Shown in pieces: positions 8,192-16,863 of a stretch of 64,000 nucleotides of DNA (the first letter of the stretch is position 1; each line of letters begins with the position of its first letter). The position numbers and the translations under genes are program-made. The stretch comes from Acaudatibacter sp963835495 (lineage in GTDB: Bacteria > Pseudomonadota > Alphaproteobacteria > Caulobacterales > Caulobacteraceae). The notes under the pieces were generated by a model. That model saw nothing but the letters and a program-made list of their open reading frames with translations, was not told the origin of the DNA and searched no databases. Where the stretch lies: the NCBI GenBank assembly GCA_963835495.1, contig CAWIFQ010000003.1, positions 1,488,001 to 1,552,000 of the forward strand, given 5' to 3'.

Positions 8192-8995
8192 TCAAGCCTC
8201 GAAGGTCGCCGTGACCGCCGTCTGGCCGTCGCAGCGCACGGCGATCACGCTGTTTGGCTCGTCGCCGTGGCGCAGGCGCACCGGCTGGTTCACGAACAGC
8301 GGCGCCAGGGCGCGGAAGCTGAACCCCTTGAGCGGCGCGTCGGCCGTCCGAGCGGCGAGGTCGCACAGCCTGGCGGCGGTGAACGGGCCGTGCACCACGA
8401 GATCGGGGTAGCCCTCTTCGCTGCGCACATAGCTCTGGTCGTAGTGGATGCGGTGGCCGTTGTAGGTGGCGGCGGAATAGCGGAACAGGTCGACCGCGCC
8501 CGGCAGCCACAGCTCGCCCGCCCCGCCCGCGCCGATGTCGGCGACCGCCGGGGTCGGCTCGCCGGCCTCGCGATAGACGATGGTCTGGGTCTCAGTGAGC
8601 TTCAGCGCGCCGCCCTGGCTGAGCCGCCGCTCGACATCGACCAGCACCAGCGCGCCGGTGCGGCCGGATCGCTCGCGCACGTCGGCGATGGTCTGGTCGA
8701 GCCGAGCCGGCTCGCCGAGGCTCAGCGGGGCCGCGAACGCGAACGTCGCCGAGGCGAACATCCGCCGCGGCAGCTCGACCGGCGGCAGGAAGCGGCCGCG
8801 CTTGGGGTGTCCGTCGGGGCCGAGCTCGGAAGGCGGCACGGCGTCGTTGAAGTAGGCCCAGTGACCGAGCGGCGGGAACCGCGCTTCGACGTCGAGGGCG
8901 ACGCCCATCGCCGCGGCGTAGCGGCGCGCGAGTTCGGGATCGAGCACGGCGGTTTCAGTGCGGGTGCGGCCGATCCAGGCGGCGAGATCGGTCAT
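8192..8995 (-). CDS. MaoC/FAS1-like (R)-specific dehydratase of CoA thioesters
   Basis: A 267-residue double-hot-dog protein resembling mesaconyl-C4-CoA hydratase and HTD2-type acyl-CoA dehydratases. The N-terminal half carries FPPLGHWAYFND and a substrate-loop region; the C-terminal half has YNGHRIHYDQSYVRSEEGYP, in which the Asp and His of the hydratase motif are expected, followed by LVVHGPFTAARL. The start codon overlaps the stop of the upstream CoA-transferase gene as ATGA, so the two are translationally coupled and probably act on the same CoA ester: transferase activates, hydratase adds or removes water. Confidence 0.88.
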   Translation of the reverse strand: MTDLAAWIGRTRTETAVLDPELARRYAAAMGVALDVEARFPPLGHWAYFNDAVPPSELGPDGHPKRGRFLPPVELPRRMFASATFAFAAPLSLGEPARLDQTIADVRERSGRTGALVLVDVERRLSQGGALKLTETQTIVYREAGEPTPAVADIGAGGAGELWLPGAVDLFRYSAATYNGHRIHYDQSYVRSEEGYPDLVVHGPFTAARLCDLAARTADAPLKGFSFRALAPLFVNQPVRLRHGDEPNSVIAVRCDGQTAVTATFEA

Positions 8996-10215
8996 TTGGC
9001 GCCAGGCCCCCGCACCAGGCCCGCATCGTGCAGCCGGCCGATCTCGCCGCTGGACATCCCGAGCAGGTCGGCCAGCACTTCGTCGGTGTGCGCGCCGAGC
9101 TGTGGCGCGGGGACCGGCGCGCTGCGGGGCTCGCCAGCCAGGGTCGCGGCCGGTCCGGGCACCGGATAATCGAGGCCGCTGGGCTGGGCGGCGCGGCCGA
9201 ACACCGGGTTGGCGGCGAACAGGCTGTCGTCCTTGGCGGCCTCGGACAGCGTGCGATACGTCGACCAGCACACGCCCGCCGACTCGAACGCCGGCGCCAG
9301 CTCCGCCTCGGTCTTCTGCGCGAACGCCGTCTCGAACATCGGGTAAAGCCGGTCGCGGTGTTCGTAGCGCACCGCTTCGTGGCCGCCGAACGAGACGCTC
9401 AGTTCGGTCTCCAACGCGGTGATCGGCGCCTCCAGGTCGAGGGTCTTCACCAGCGCGCGCCATTGCCGGGGCGTGATCGCCACCACCATCAGCCGGCGGC
9501 CATCGGCGATCGCGAAGTCGCGCCCGAACGCGGCGTAGACGTCGTTGCCCTGGCGCGGCCGGTCGGCGCCGGTCTGCATCACCTCGGCCAGCAGGCCGAA
9601 GTTGGCGAGCGAAGTGGCGGCGATGTCGGAGAGCGGAATGCGCACTTCGCAGCCGCCGCGCCCCTCGCGCCGCGCCCGCTCGGCCGACACGAGCGACAAG
9701 GCCGCATAGGCGCCGGTGATGAAGTCCCAGGCCGGGAAGGTGTGGTTGACCGGCCGTGGATCGTCCGCAAAACCGGTCATCCACGGCACGCCGACCGAGG
9801 CGTTGATGGTGTAGTCGAGCGCCGGGCGACCGTCGGCCCAGCCCATCACCCGCACGCAGATCACGTCCTCGCGGATCGCCTTCAGCCGGTCGTAGGAGAG
9901 GAAGCCTTCCACCGGGAAGTTGGTGACGAAGAGACCGCGATCCTCGCCAGGCGCGGCGGCAAGGCGCTGGGCCAGTTCGCGGCCCTCGGGCCTCGCCAGG
10001 TCGATCATCACCGACTGCTTGGCCTTGTTCAGCCCCTCCCAGTAGAGGCTCTCGCCGTTGGGTGCGAGCGGCCAGCGGCGGAAGTCAGGCCCGCCGCCGA
10101 GCTGGTCGATGCGGATCACCCGCGCGCCGAACTGAGCCAGGTAGAGCCCGCAGGTCGGCCCGGCGATGAACGCCGCCGCCTCGACGACGGTCAGCCCTTT
10201 GAGAAGATCGTACAT
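8992..10215 (-). CDS. CaiB/BaiF family (class III) CoA-transferase
   Basis: A 407-residue class III CoA-transferase, which moves CoA between an acyl-CoA donor and a free acid through an aspartyl-CoA intermediate. The N-terminus (YDLLKGLTVVEAAAFIAGPT) and GLNKAKQSVMIDLARPEGRE near residue 65 are family hallmarks; the usual interlocked-dimer tail ends in HTDEVLADLLGMSSGEI. The substrate cannot be read from sequence. Its stop overlaps the start of the dehydratase gene by four bases. The start at 10215 faces the DUF35-thiolase pair across 135 bp, so one divergent promoter region could control both halves of the module. Confidence 0.92.
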   Translation of the reverse strand: MYDLLKGLTVVEAAAFIAGPTCGLYLAQFGARVIRIDQLGGGPDFRRWPLAPNGESLYWEGLNKAKQSVMIDLARPEGRELAQRLAAAPGEDRGLFVTNFPVEGFLSYDRLKAIREDVICVRVMGWADGRPALDYTINASVGVPWMTGFADDPRPVNHTFPAWDFITGAYAALSLVSAERARREGRGGCEVRIPLSDIAATSLANFGLLAEVMQTGADRPRQGNDVYAAFGRDFAIADGRRLMVVAITPRQWRALVKTLDLEAPITALETELSVSFGGHEAVRYEHRDRLYPMFETAFAQKTEAELAPAFESAGVCWSTYRTLSEAAKDDSLFAANPVFGRAAQPSGLDYPVPGPAATLAGEPRSAPVPAPQLGAHTDEVLADLLGMSSGEIGRLHDAGLVRGPGAK

Positions 10216-10350
10216 GGGGAAAACCTATCACGGCTGCGGCGGCGGCGCGCAACCGACCCGAATTGCCCCGACGTAGCGCCTCGACAAGCCCGCCCGGCTT
10301 GCCCATGAAGGTCGCGCATTGACGACTTTCATGAGGGAACTTTCAGAGCG

Positions 10351-10752
10351 ATGGATCGTGTTCTTCCACAGCCTACGCCGGAGACCCAGCATTTCTGGGA
10401 CGGCTGCAAGGCCGGCGAGCTGCTGCTGCAGCGCTGCGTCGAATGTACCAAAAGCTATTTCCCGCCCCGCCCGTTTTGCCCCAAGTGCGGCTCGCGCAAG
10501 GTCGAGGTGTTCAAGGCCACCGGCAAGGGCAAGCTTTGGAGCTACGTGATCAATCACCGCCCGCGCCCTGACATGGGAACCGAGCCGCACTCGATCGCCG
10601 TGGTGATGCTCGATGAAGGGCCGCAGATGATGACCAACATCGTCGACTGCCCGCAGACGCCCGAGGCGCTGCAGCTCGACATGCCGGTCGAGGTGAAGTT
10701 CCAGGACTTCGGCGAGATCACCCTGCCCTTCTTCAAGCCGGCGGGAGCCTGA
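10351..10752 (+). CDS. DUF35 zinc-ribbon/OB-fold protein, thiolase partner
   Basis: A 133-residue protein of the DUF35 (OB-fold acyl-CoA-associated) family. The zinc ribbon is visible near residues 30-50 as CVECTKSYFPPRPFCPKCG, with all four cysteines, followed by the OB fold (GKGKLWSYVINHRP...). Such proteins pair with thiolase-like enzymes; in actinobacterial steroid degradation the DUF35 partner activates the Ltp2 retro-aldolase. The thiolase-like gene begins 5 bp after this stop, so a complex of the two is likely by analogy. Confidence 0.92.
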   Translation: MDRVLPQPTPETQHFWDGCKAGELLLQRCVECTKSYFPPRPFCPKCGSRKVEVFKATGKGKLWSYVINHRPRPDMGTEPHSIAVVMLDEGPQMMTNIVDCPQTPEALQLDMPVEVKFQDFGEITLPFFKPAGA

Positions 10753-10757
10753 GCGCC

Positions 10758-11909
10758 ATGAAGCAGAAAACTGTCGCGGCCGTCGGGTTCGCGGAAACCA
10801 CCGAGCTCGGCAAGATCACCGACATGTCGCAGATTCAGCTGCATGCGGACGCCGCGCTGAACGCGCTCGCCGACTGCGGCCTGAAGCCGTCCGACATCGA
10901 CGGCGTCGCCACCGCGGGCCTCAGCCCGACCGAGCTGGCCTACTACCTCGGCATCACCCCCACCTGGGCCGACGGCACCAGCGTCGGCGGCTGCTCGTTC
11001 ATGCTGCACGTCCGTCACGCGGCGGCGGCGATCAACGAGGGGCTGGCCAAGACCATCCTGATCACCCACGGTGAGAGCGGCCGCTCGCGCGTCGGAACTG
11101 GCGGCGGCTTCCGCGGAGGTGGCGGCGGCTCCAGCCTGCCCGGCCAGTTCGAGGCCCCTTACGGCCCGGTCGGCCCGCCGTCGATGTTCACCATCCCGGT
11201 GCTGCGCTACCTCAAGACCCGCGGCTACACCGTTGAAGATCTTGCGAATGTGGCCGTGATCCAGCGCGAGTGGGCGGCCAAGAACCCGCGCGCCAGCATG
11301 AAGGACCCGATCACGGTCGACGATGTGCTGAACGCGCGAATGATCGCCTATCCGTTCACGCTCTTAATGTGCTGCCTGGTCACCGACGGCGGCGGCGCGA
11401 TCATCCTGACCAGCGCCGAGCGGGCCAAGGATTTCCCGCAGAAGCCGGTCTACATCCTGGGCACCGGCGAGAGCGTCGAGACGCCGATGGTCAGCCAGAT
11501 GGAGGACTTCAGCTCCTCCAAGGCCTTCCGCGTCTCGGGCAAAAAAGCGTTCGACGAGGCAGGCATCAGCCACGCCGACGTCGACCACCTGATGATCTAC
11601 GACGCCTTCGCCCACCTGCCGCTCTACGGCCTGGAAGACCTCGGCTTCTGCAAGCCGGGCGAAGCGGCCGGGTTCATCCGCGAGCGCAACACCGCGATCG
11701 GCGGCAAGCTGCCGCTGAACACCAACGGCGGAGGGCTCTCCTACATGCACTCGGGCATGTACGGCATGTACGCGATGCAGGAGAGCCTGCGGCAGCTGCG
11801 CGGCATCGCCCCGGCCCAGGTGCCGGGCGCGAAGATCTCGGTCAGCCACGGCGTTGGCGGCATGTTCGGCGCGTCCGGCACGATCATCTGGTCGAACGAA
11901 GCGCCGTAA
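10758..11909 (+). CDS. Thiolase-like protein (SCP-x/Ltp type)
   Basis: A 383-residue member of the thiolase superfamily closest to lipid-transfer-protein-like (Ltp/SCP-x) enzymes. VGGCSFMLHVRHA near residue 78 holds the position of the thiolase nucleophile. MIYDAFAHLP near 283 replaces the usual YDxxT motif, and NTNGGGLSYMHSG near 321 plus VSHGVGGMFGASG near 360 form the C-terminal catalytic loops. Retro-aldolase (Ltp2) and true thiolase activities cannot be separated by eye. The partner DUF35 gene directly upstream favours the Ltp2-like alternative. A strong stem-loop follows the stop codon. Confidence 0.9.
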   Translation: MKQKTVAAVGFAETTELGKITDMSQIQLHADAALNALADCGLKPSDIDGVATAGLSPTELAYYLGITPTWADGTSVGGCSFMLHVRHAAAAINEGLAKTILITHGESGRSRVGTGGGFRGGGGGSSLPGQFEAPYGPVGPPSMFTIPVLRYLKTRGYTVEDLANVAVIQREWAAKNPRASMKDPITVDDVLNARMIAYPFTLLMCCLVTDGGGAIILTSAERAKDFPQKPVYILGTGESVETPMVSQMEDFSSSKAFRVSGKKAFDEAGISHADVDHLMIYDAFAHLPLYGLEDLGFCKPGEAAGFIRERNTAIGGKLPLNTNGGGLSYMHSGMYGMYAMQESLRQLRGIAPAQVPGAKISVSHGVGGMFGASGTIIWSNEAP

Positions 11910-11916
11910 AGTCTAC

Positions 11917-11940
11917 GCCCGCGGTCGCGAGACCGCGGGC
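11917..11940. terminator. Strong stem-loop between convergent genes
   Basis: GCCCGCGGTC and GACCGCGGGC form a perfect 10-bp stem with a GCGA tetraloop, eight bases after the thiolase stop and just before the 3' end of the convergent hydrolase gene. It can serve as a terminator for both strands. Confidence 0.65.
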
Positions 11941-11944
11941 GGCT

Positions 11945-13012
11945 CTACCGCAGGTGAGCGTCGAAGAACGTGATTGCGTCGTGCTCGACGCGCTCGTGCG
12001 TCGCCGTCCGCGAAACGCCGGGCCGATCGGCGCAGTAGGCGTTCGCGTTGGCCAGGCCGGCCGCGCCGCACTCCGACAGGAAGTCGTAGTGGCCGACGTG
12101 GGGCAGGATGTCGATCGTCGCGCCGGGGACCAGTTTGGCCGCCAGCTCGCCGTTCGTACCAGGCGGGGCGATCGGGTCGGCGTCGCCGAGCGCGATCGCG
12201 ATCGGCACGTCGATGTGGCGCAGGCTGGCCGCGTCCAGCCCCTGGATCACCGCCGGCGCGATCAGGAACGCGGCCTTGACCCGCGGATCGCGCAAGTCGT
12301 CGTGCTGCCGGGCGATCAGCGGCGCCATCGCCCGCTCCGCGGCCGTCTGATCGGCCTGCACCGGGTGCGGATATTCCAGCTGCGGGTCGCAGATCGCGTC
12401 CCGGTCGGGGCCCGTGCAGAAGGCGCGCAGATGCGCGAAGTCGGCCCGCGCCCCGACCTCGAGCAACGAGGTGAAGCCGCCCAGCGAGAAGCCGGCGACG
12501 CCGATCCGGTCTGTGTCGATATGCGCGGCCAGCGCCGGATCAGCCAACACCGCGTCCAGGGCCGCCTTGAGGTCCCCGGCCCGCTCCCACGGCGCTGCGG
12601 CGCCCTCGGCGGTGACGCCGTCGATGCCGTTCGTGCCCGGATGGTCGACACCGACCACGACATAGCCGGCGCGGGCCAGCGCCGTCGCCAGCCAGGTCAT
12701 CTGCCGCGCCGTGCCGCCGAAGCCGTGCGAGACCAGGATCAGCGGATGGCGCGCCTCGTCAGCGAAGGCCGCATCCGCGGCGGTGCGGCCGCTGATGAAG
12801 ATCGGCGCCCCCGGAGGGCCGATGTCGACCTCCTGCTCTGGCGCCGAGGCCGGGTACCACAGCGTGATCCGCAGCTTGCCGTCGCCATGATTGCGCACGG
12901 CGGCGCTGCCGGTGGTGGTTGAAAGATGGCGCTCGCCAGCCGTGAAGGGCGTGGCGGCCCAGGCTATCGAGTGCAGCGCGAGGGCGGCGGCGAAGGCGAT
13001 GAACAGGCGCAT
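11945..13012 (-). CDS. Secreted alpha/beta hydrolase, PAF-acetylhydrolase/dienelactone-hydrolase-like
   Basis: A 355-residue hydrolase with a Sec signal peptide (MRLFIAFAAALALHSIAWA). The oxyanion region LILVSHGFGGTARQ lies near residue 90 and the nucleophile elbow GVAGFSLGGFTS near residue 168, with the serine inside G-F-S-L-G; a C-terminal HVGHYDFL supplies the probable catalytic His. The fold is that of periplasmic esterases or lipases resembling plasma PAF acetylhydrolase. Substrate unknown. It is divergent from the CHRD-domain gene. Confidence 0.9.
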   Translation of the reverse strand: MRLFIAFAAALALHSIAWAATPFTAGERHLSTTTGSAAVRNHGDGKLRITLWYPASAPEQEVDIGPPGAPIFISGRTAADAAFADEARHPLILVSHGFGGTARQMTWLATALARAGYVVVGVDHPGTNGIDGVTAEGAAAPWERAGDLKAALDAVLADPALAAHIDTDRIGVAGFSLGGFTSLLEVGARADFAHLRAFCTGPDRDAICDPQLEYPHPVQADQTAAERAMAPLIARQHDDLRDPRVKAAFLIAPAVIQGLDAASLRHIDVPIAIALGDADPIAPPGTNGELAAKLVPGATIDILPHVGHYDFLSECGAAGLANANAYCADRPGVSRTATHERVEHDAITFFDAHLR

Positions 13013-13142
13013 GATGTCTTATACCGCCACGGCCCCATCGCCCAAAAGTCCATCATGTCAGGAGCGATTGGAACCAACCGGCTTCACGCGTACTGCTGTG
13101 TTTGGGGCGTCTCGTCGGTTTGGGAACAGGGAGGAAACCCAC

Positions 13143-13574
13143 ATGCGTGCAAGTTTGATCGGCTGGACGGCTGCGGCGGTCCTATTCGCGGCGGGTTCGG
13201 CTGGCGCCGCGACGTTGCATTTCACCACCGCCCTGAAGGGGTCGGAGGAGGTTCCACCGCACGCCGTGGCGGGGACCGGCAAGGTAAGCGCCAGCCTCGA
13301 CACCGCGACGAAGAAATTCAGCTACAAAGTGACCTACTCCGGCCTGACCGGTGCGGCGACGATGGCGCATTTCCACGGCCCCGCCGCGGCGGGGGCTAAC
13401 GCGCCGCCGGTGGTGCCGGTGCCGGCGTCTAGTCTCGCCAGCCCGATGGTTGGAACCGCGACGCTGGACGACGGCCAGATCGCCGACCTCAAGGCCGGTA
13501 AGTGGTACTTCAACATCCACACCGCGGCGAACCCAGGCGGCGAGATCCGCGGCCAGCTTCCCGCGGTGAAGTGA
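13143..13574 (+). CDS. Secreted CHRD-domain protein
   Basis: A 143-residue exported protein: signal peptide MRASLIGWTAAAVLFAAGSAGA, then one CHRD domain (named from chordin). Typical CHRD features are LKGSEEVPPHAVAGTGKVSA near residue 33, TMAHFHGPAAAGANAPPV near 77 and the terminal WYFNIHTAANPGGEIRGQL. The domain occurs alone in many bacteria and its biochemical role is not established. GGAGG eight bases upstream supports the ATG at 13143. It ends 7 bp from a convergent SDR gene. Confidence 0.93.
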   Translation: MRASLIGWTAAAVLFAAGSAGAATLHFTTALKGSEEVPPHAVAGTGKVSASLDTATKKFSYKVTYSGLTGAATMAHFHGPAAAGANAPPVVPVPASSLASPMVGTATLDDGQIADLKAGKWYFNIHTAANPGGEIRGQLPAVK

Positions 13575-13581
13575 TCGCCGG

Positions 13582-14607
13582 CTAGACGGCGCCCTCGGCG
13601 ATCAGGCTGCGGGCGCAGTCGAGCACGGTCTCCTCGGTCGGCCGCGGCTTCCAGCCGAGCACCCGCTGCGCTTTCGCGGACGTGAAGTCGTGCTTGAGAC
13701 CCAGCCCCGGCGTCACCGAGCCGAGGTCTTTGTCGAACAGGCCGGCCAGGCGGATGACGAAGTCGGGCACTTTGCGCGTCGGCACCTTGGCGCCGTCCGG
13801 ACCCAGCTTCTCGCGCAGCAATGTGGCGAGATCGGCCATCCACGCGTAGGCGCCGGCGGCGATGAAACGCTGGCCGGCCGCCTCCGGCGCGGTCATGGCG
13901 CGGATGTGCAGGTCGGCGACGTCCCGCACGTCGACGATGTTGAAGCCGAGCCGAGGCAGCCCGGGCACGCGGCCCGAGACCAGCCGCTCGACCACCTGCA
14001 CCGACTCCGAGAAATCGTGGCCGAGCACCGGGCCCAGCACCAGGGTCGGATTGACGGTCGCCAGCGTGGTGGCCCCACCGGCCGCCCCGATCAGCTCCCA
14101 CGCGGCCTTCTCAGCGATGGTCTTGGACTGGGCGTAGGCGCTCACGCGCGGCAGCGTCAGGTCGGTCCATTGCGTCTCGTCGCTGACGCTGTCGGGACTG
14201 CCGGTCGGCTTGCTGGTCGCGGCGACCGACGAGGTCTGCACCACCCGCTTGACGCCGGCCTTGATCGCCGCGCCGATCACCCGGCGCGCACCATCGCGGG
14301 CGGGAATGATCAATTCGTTCGGGTCTTTCGGCTCGGCCACGCCCAGGGGCGAAGCGACATGGAGCACGTAGTCGCAGCCGGCCACAGCGTCGTCCCAACC
14401 GGCGTCCGACATCAGGTCGGCGGCATGGAAGCTGAGCCGATCGCCGATCTCCACCGCCTTGCCAAGCGCGGAGCGCACCTCGCCCTCGCGGTTGAGATTT
14501 CGCACCGTGGCGCGCACCCGGTAGCCCTGCTGCAGCAGCCCGATCACGCACCAGCCGCCGATGTAGCCCGAACCGCCGGTGACCAGCACCGTACCCCTAT
14601 CCGCCAT
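13582..14607 (-). CDS. NAD(P)-dependent epimerase/dehydratase (extended SDR, dihydroflavonol-reductase-like)
   Basis: A 341-residue extended short-chain dehydrogenase. The Rossmann motif VTGGSGYIGGW lies at residues 8-18 and the catalytic pair in SAYAQSKTIAEKAAWE near residues 154-169. The closest families are the dihydroflavonol-4-reductase/aldehyde-reductase-like SDRs, which reduce small carbonyls with NADPH. I chose the ATG at 14607 because it places the nucleotide-binding motif at the usual distance; an ATG 42 bases upstream adds an unlikely tail. Confidence 0.9.
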   Translation of the reverse strand: MADRGTVLVTGGSGYIGGWCVIGLLQQGYRVRATVRNLNREGEVRSALGKAVEIGDRLSFHAADLMSDAGWDDAVAGCDYVLHVASPLGVAEPKDPNELIIPARDGARRVIGAAIKAGVKRVVQTSSVAATSKPTGSPDSVSDETQWTDLTLPRVSAYAQSKTIAEKAAWELIGAAGGATTLATVNPTLVLGPVLGHDFSESVQVVERLVSGRVPGLPRLGFNIVDVRDVADLHIRAMTAPEAAGQRFIAAGAYAWMADLATLLREKLGPDGAKVPTRKVPDFVIRLAGLFDKDLGSVTPGLGLKHDFTSAKAQRVLGWKPRPTEETVLDCARSLIAEGAV

Positions 14608-14747
14608 GACGGTCCCTCGCCCAATGTTGACACTGCTCAGATAGAGCAACGCCCGCGATGGTGGAAGGGCTGACGCGCGGTCAGGCTCGCTTTCTCCGGG
14701 GCGTGGTCATAAGCGGTGGAAAAGCCGTCCGCAGGGAGGACCCAGCC

Positions 14748-15533
14748 ATGATCACCCTCTATGACCATCCGCTCTCGCCCTACGCCCAGAAGGTGCGCAT
14801 CTCGCTGCGGGAGAAGGGCGTTCCGTTCCAACTCGCCCTGCCCGGCGGCCTGGGCGCAGGCGGCGCCGCAGGCGAGTTCGCCGAGGCCAATCCCAGGGCG
14901 GAGGTGCCGGTGCTGATCGACGGCGACGTGCGGATCTTCGATTCCACCATCATCCTCGAATACCTGGAAGATCGCTTCCCCGCCCCAGCCATGCTTCCGG
15001 CCACGCCTGCCGAGCGGGCGCGGGTGCGGATGATCGAAGAGGTGATGGACACCCACTACGAGGCGATCAACTGGGCCATGGGCGAGATCAACTGGTTCCG
15101 CCGCGCCGAGGGCGAGGCCGCCCAGGCGTTGATCGCCACCGCCGGGCGCCAGACCGCCGGCTTCCTGGCCTGGCTCGAACGCCAGCTGGGCGCGCGCAGC
15201 TGGTTCAACGGCGAGAGCTTCGGCTGGGGCGACCTGGCGGTGGTTCCCTACGTCGCCTCGTCGGCCGCGATGGGCTTCCGCGCGCCGGAGGGCAGCGCCG
15301 TGGCGGCGTGGCTCGCCCGGGCCCTGGCGCGTCCCTCGGTCGCCGAGACGGTCGGCGAAGCTCGCGGCTTCAGCACCGAGGGCTCCGGCGTGGCCGAAGC
15401 GGTGGCCGCCGGCCTGTTCAAGCGCGAATACCGCGACCACCGGCTGGAATGGATGATGAAGTCCGGCGGCGTCGACATCGTGCTCAAGGGCCTGGAAGCC
15501 GGCAACATCCGCTTCACGCCCGACTTCAGCTAG
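14748..15533 (+). CDS. Glutathione S-transferase family protein
   Basis: A 261-residue GST. The thioredoxin-like N-terminal domain starts MITLYDHPLSPYAQKVRISL, with the Ser/Tyr that could activate glutathione near residue 10. AEVPVLIDGD (cis-Pro loop) and DSTIILEYLED (gamma-glutamyl contact) follow near residues 55-75. The helical C-terminal domain has the capping motif SFGWGDLAVVPYV near 160. A tail of about 40 residues extends beyond the usual end. GGAGG upstream supports the ATG at 14748. The substrate is unknown. Confidence 0.92.
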   Translation: MITLYDHPLSPYAQKVRISLREKGVPFQLALPGGLGAGGAAGEFAEANPRAEVPVLIDGDVRIFDSTIILEYLEDRFPAPAMLPATPAERARVRMIEEVMDTHYEAINWAMGEINWFRRAEGEAAQALIATAGRQTAGFLAWLERQLGARSWFNGESFGWGDLAVVPYVASSAAMGFRAPEGSAVAAWLARALARPSVAETVGEARGFSTEGSGVAEAVAAGLFKREYRDHRLEWMMKSGGVDIVLKGLEAGNIRFTPDFS

Positions 15534-15582
15534 CGGGCCTGGCGGTCAGCTCGGCGCCGCCGACCCTCAGCAGCAGGCCCGC
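15533..15582. terminator. Possible stem-loop after the GST gene
   Basis: GCGGGCCTG and CAGGCCCGC form 9-bp arms about 32 bases apart, with a smaller GGTC/GACC stem inside, starting at the last base of the stop codon. The long loop makes the terminator call tentative. Confidence 0.3.
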
Positions 15583-15666
15583 GGTTGGGTGTGAGAGCGG
15601 TCATCGCCCCGATGCAGCGCGTGCCCGGCCTTGACGGGCAGCCGATCTGGCGCGTTTGTCCGGCCC

Positions 15667-16689
15667 ATGAGAAAGTCAAAGCAACCGCAGGGCGCCGTTC
15701 ACCAGCTCGTGGTCGAGAGCCAGGTGCTGCGCGCCAACATGCTCGGCGACCCGACCGAGCGGCGCGTGGACATCTATGTGCCCGCTGGAAGCGATGGCGT
15801 CGGCCTGCCGCTGCTGGTCGACCTGGTGGGGTTCACCGCCGGCGGGCCGGCGCACACCAACTGGCAGGCGTTCCGCGAGAACGTGCCCGAACGGCTCGAC
15901 CGGCTGATCGGCGAGGGCCTCATGCCGCCGGTGGTGGTGGCGTTTCCCGACTGCTTCACCCGGATGGGCGGCAACCAGTACGTCAACTCGGCGTCCACCG
16001 GCGCCTGGGCCGACTTCCTGACCACCGAGATGCTGGCCGCGGTCGAAGGCCGATTTGGTTGCGGCGGCGTCGGGCGGCGGGGCGTCTTCGGCAAGAGTTC
16101 GGGCGGCTACGGCGCGATCGTGCACGCGCTCGACCACGCGGACGTCTGGTCCGCCGCGGCGTGCCACTCCGGCGATATGGCGTTCGAGCTCTGCTATCTG
16201 CCCGACATGCCGGACGTGCTGCGCGCGCTGGCCCGCAACCAGGCGAGCGGTGGCGACGGCTCAATCGAAGCCTGGTGGACCAAGCTGGAGGCCGCGCCCA
16301 AGCCGTCGGACGGGGCGATGAAAGTGGTCAACATCCTGGCCATGGCCGCGCACTATGACCCTGATCCGACCCAGTTCCTCGGGCTGCGCCTGCCGGTGAC
16401 CCTCGACACCTGCAAGGTCATCGCCGAGCGCTGGGCCAACTGGCTCGCGCACGATCCGGTGGTGAAGCTGGAGCGCCAGGCCGACTCCCTTCGCGGCCTG
16501 AAGGCGCTCTACATCGACTGCGGGGTGAACGATCAGTTTAACCTGCTCTATGGCGCCCGGCGCTTCACGCGACGGCTGAACGAGCTGGGCATCGCGCACC
16601 GTTACGAGGAGTTCCCCGACAACCACAGCGCCGTCGATTACCGCATGGACGAGAGCCTGCCGTTCCTCGCCAAGGCGCTGGCGAGTTGA
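15667..16689 (+). CDS. Alpha/beta hydrolase, esterase-D-like (putative esterase family)
   Basis: A 340-residue protein with the putative-esterase (esterase D / Fes-like) layout and no signal peptide. VDIYVPAGSD near residue 37 starts the core, the nucleophile elbow RGVFGKSSGGYGA lies near 140 (serine in G-K-S-S-G), Asp is expected in YIDCGVNDQ near 285 and His in FPDNHSAVDY near 320. It may hydrolyse a carboxylic or iron-siderophore ester; the sequence does not decide. The ATG at 15667 is preferred to an in-frame TTG at 15631. Confidence 0.87.
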   Translation: MRKSKQPQGAVHQLVVESQVLRANMLGDPTERRVDIYVPAGSDGVGLPLLVDLVGFTAGGPAHTNWQAFRENVPERLDRLIGEGLMPPVVVAFPDCFTRMGGNQYVNSASTGAWADFLTTEMLAAVEGRFGCGGVGRRGVFGKSSGGYGAIVHALDHADVWSAAACHSGDMAFELCYLPDMPDVLRALARNQASGGDGSIEAWWTKLEAAPKPSDGAMKVVNILAMAAHYDPDPTQFLGLRLPVTLDTCKVIAERWANWLAHDPVVKLERQADSLRGLKALYIDCGVNDQFNLLYGARRFTRRLNELGIAHRYEEFPDNHSAVDYRMDESLPFLAKALAS

Positions 16690-16733
16690 GGCTAGGCCTA
16701 AAGCGGTTTCATCGGTTCTCGACGATACTTCAC

Positions 16734-16833
16734 GTCATTGCCGGCCGGAGCGCGAAGCGCGGAGTGCCGGCAATCCACGCATGCAATCGCGTGTTGGCGG
16801 CCATGGGTGGCCGGGACAAGCCCGGCCATGACG
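16734..16833. repeat. Dispersed palindromic intergenic repeat (copy near 16.8 kb)
   Basis: Two hairpins lie side by side. ATTGCCGGC (16737-16745) pairs with GCCGGCAAT (16766-16774), and GGCCGGG pairs with CCCGGCC around ACAAG (16809-16827). The second is the same about 31-bp element that recurs at 45340, 45422, 45506 and 45863. Its frequent reading MAGLVPxIH is a known source of false genes in alphaproteobacteria. It fills the gap between the esterase and the convergent spoVR gene. Confidence 0.75.
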
Positions 16834-16863
16834 TTGAACGGATTCCGGCTGACGCCGGCTCGC

